A stretch of 5,352 bases of DNA from Pseudomonadota bacterium (GTDB lineage Bacteria; Pseudomonadota; Gammaproteobacteria; Steroidobacterales; Steroidobacteraceae). The position numbers were made by a program, and so were the translations under genes. Below are positions 5,262-5,352 of this stretch, one piece after another. The stretch lies in contig JAKAZP010000200.1 of the NCBI GenBank assembly GCA_021815905.1, positions 1-5,352 on the forward strand, in the 5' to 3' direction. The stretch's first letter is position 1. The number at the start of each line of letters is the position of its first letter. Below the pieces are notes generated by a model. It did no database searches. It was not told the origin of the DNA and saw only the letters and a list, made by a program, of their open reading frames with translations.

Positions 5262-5352
5262 TTCGGGGCTTCTTGAGACCGACCGAGACTGTCGAGCTTA
5301 CCCGCAGCGGCTGCCCGGGCAAGTCCCACCGCCCCGAAGTCGGAACCGCCCC
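5262..5352. other. Leader region upstream of the CheR-like frame
   Basis: These 91 bases carry no recognisable coding sequence on either strand. On the minus strand an in-frame TAA shows that the CheR-like frame cannot extend through this stretch. AAGAAG lies 7 bases before the ATG at 5261 and may be a weak ribosome binding site. No convincing promoter is visible. Confidence 0.4.

Noticed and set aside
4690..5322. 210-residue minus-strand frame overlapping the CheR-like frame
   Set aside because: It has no conserved motif, while the overlapping frame contains PGCATGEEAYS and other CheR signatures.

Overview
This is a GC-rich window with dense codon use. The gene families (PqiA-type membrane protein, a CheR module of the CheB/CheR-hybrid type, a PAS-LuxR regulator and a Rieske oxygenase) suggest a proteobacterium. 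The sequence alone does not let me name it more closely. Apart from short gaps (about 1644-1765, 2993-3141 and 5262-5352) the window is coding or formerly coding. I see no rRNA, tRNA, CRISPR array, insertion sequence or attachment site.

Left part, 1-2992, minus strand: an intact-looking catabolic cluster read right to left. First comes a metal-dependent amidohydrolase (2992-1766). A 122-base gap follows, holding a 26-base perfect palindrome and a plausible sigma-70 promoter. Next is the alpha subunit of a Rieske non-heme iron oxygenase (1643-465). Last is an FAD-dependent oxidoreductase of the PYROXD2/phytoene-desaturase type, whose start overlaps the oxygenase stop by 11 bases and which runs off the left edge. 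Together they could hydrolyse an amide, peptide-like or cyclic substrate, then hydroxylate or demethylate the product, then oxidise it with FAD. The substrate cannot be read from the sequence, and no ferredoxin or reductase partner is visible.

Right part, 3142-5261: three family-recognisable but damaged-looking reading frames. A plus-strand PqiA-like gene (3142-4187) has a -1 frame break between its two domains and appears to lack the middle of the second domain. Convergent to it on the minus strand are a CheR-like methyltransferase module without its N-terminal helical domain (5261-4563) and a short PAS plus LuxR-type DNA-binding protein (4593-4159). The PAS-LuxR frame is offset by -1 from the CheR frame, with a 31-base overlap. 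The CheR and PAS-LuxR pieces may be one broken sensor gene or two overlapping genes.

The contrast between the clean left cluster and the eroded right block is the main oddity. The most interesting biology is the amidohydrolase-Rieske-FAD gene set and the possible CheR-PAS-LuxR regulator. Sequencing indels remain a competing explanation for both frame breaks.
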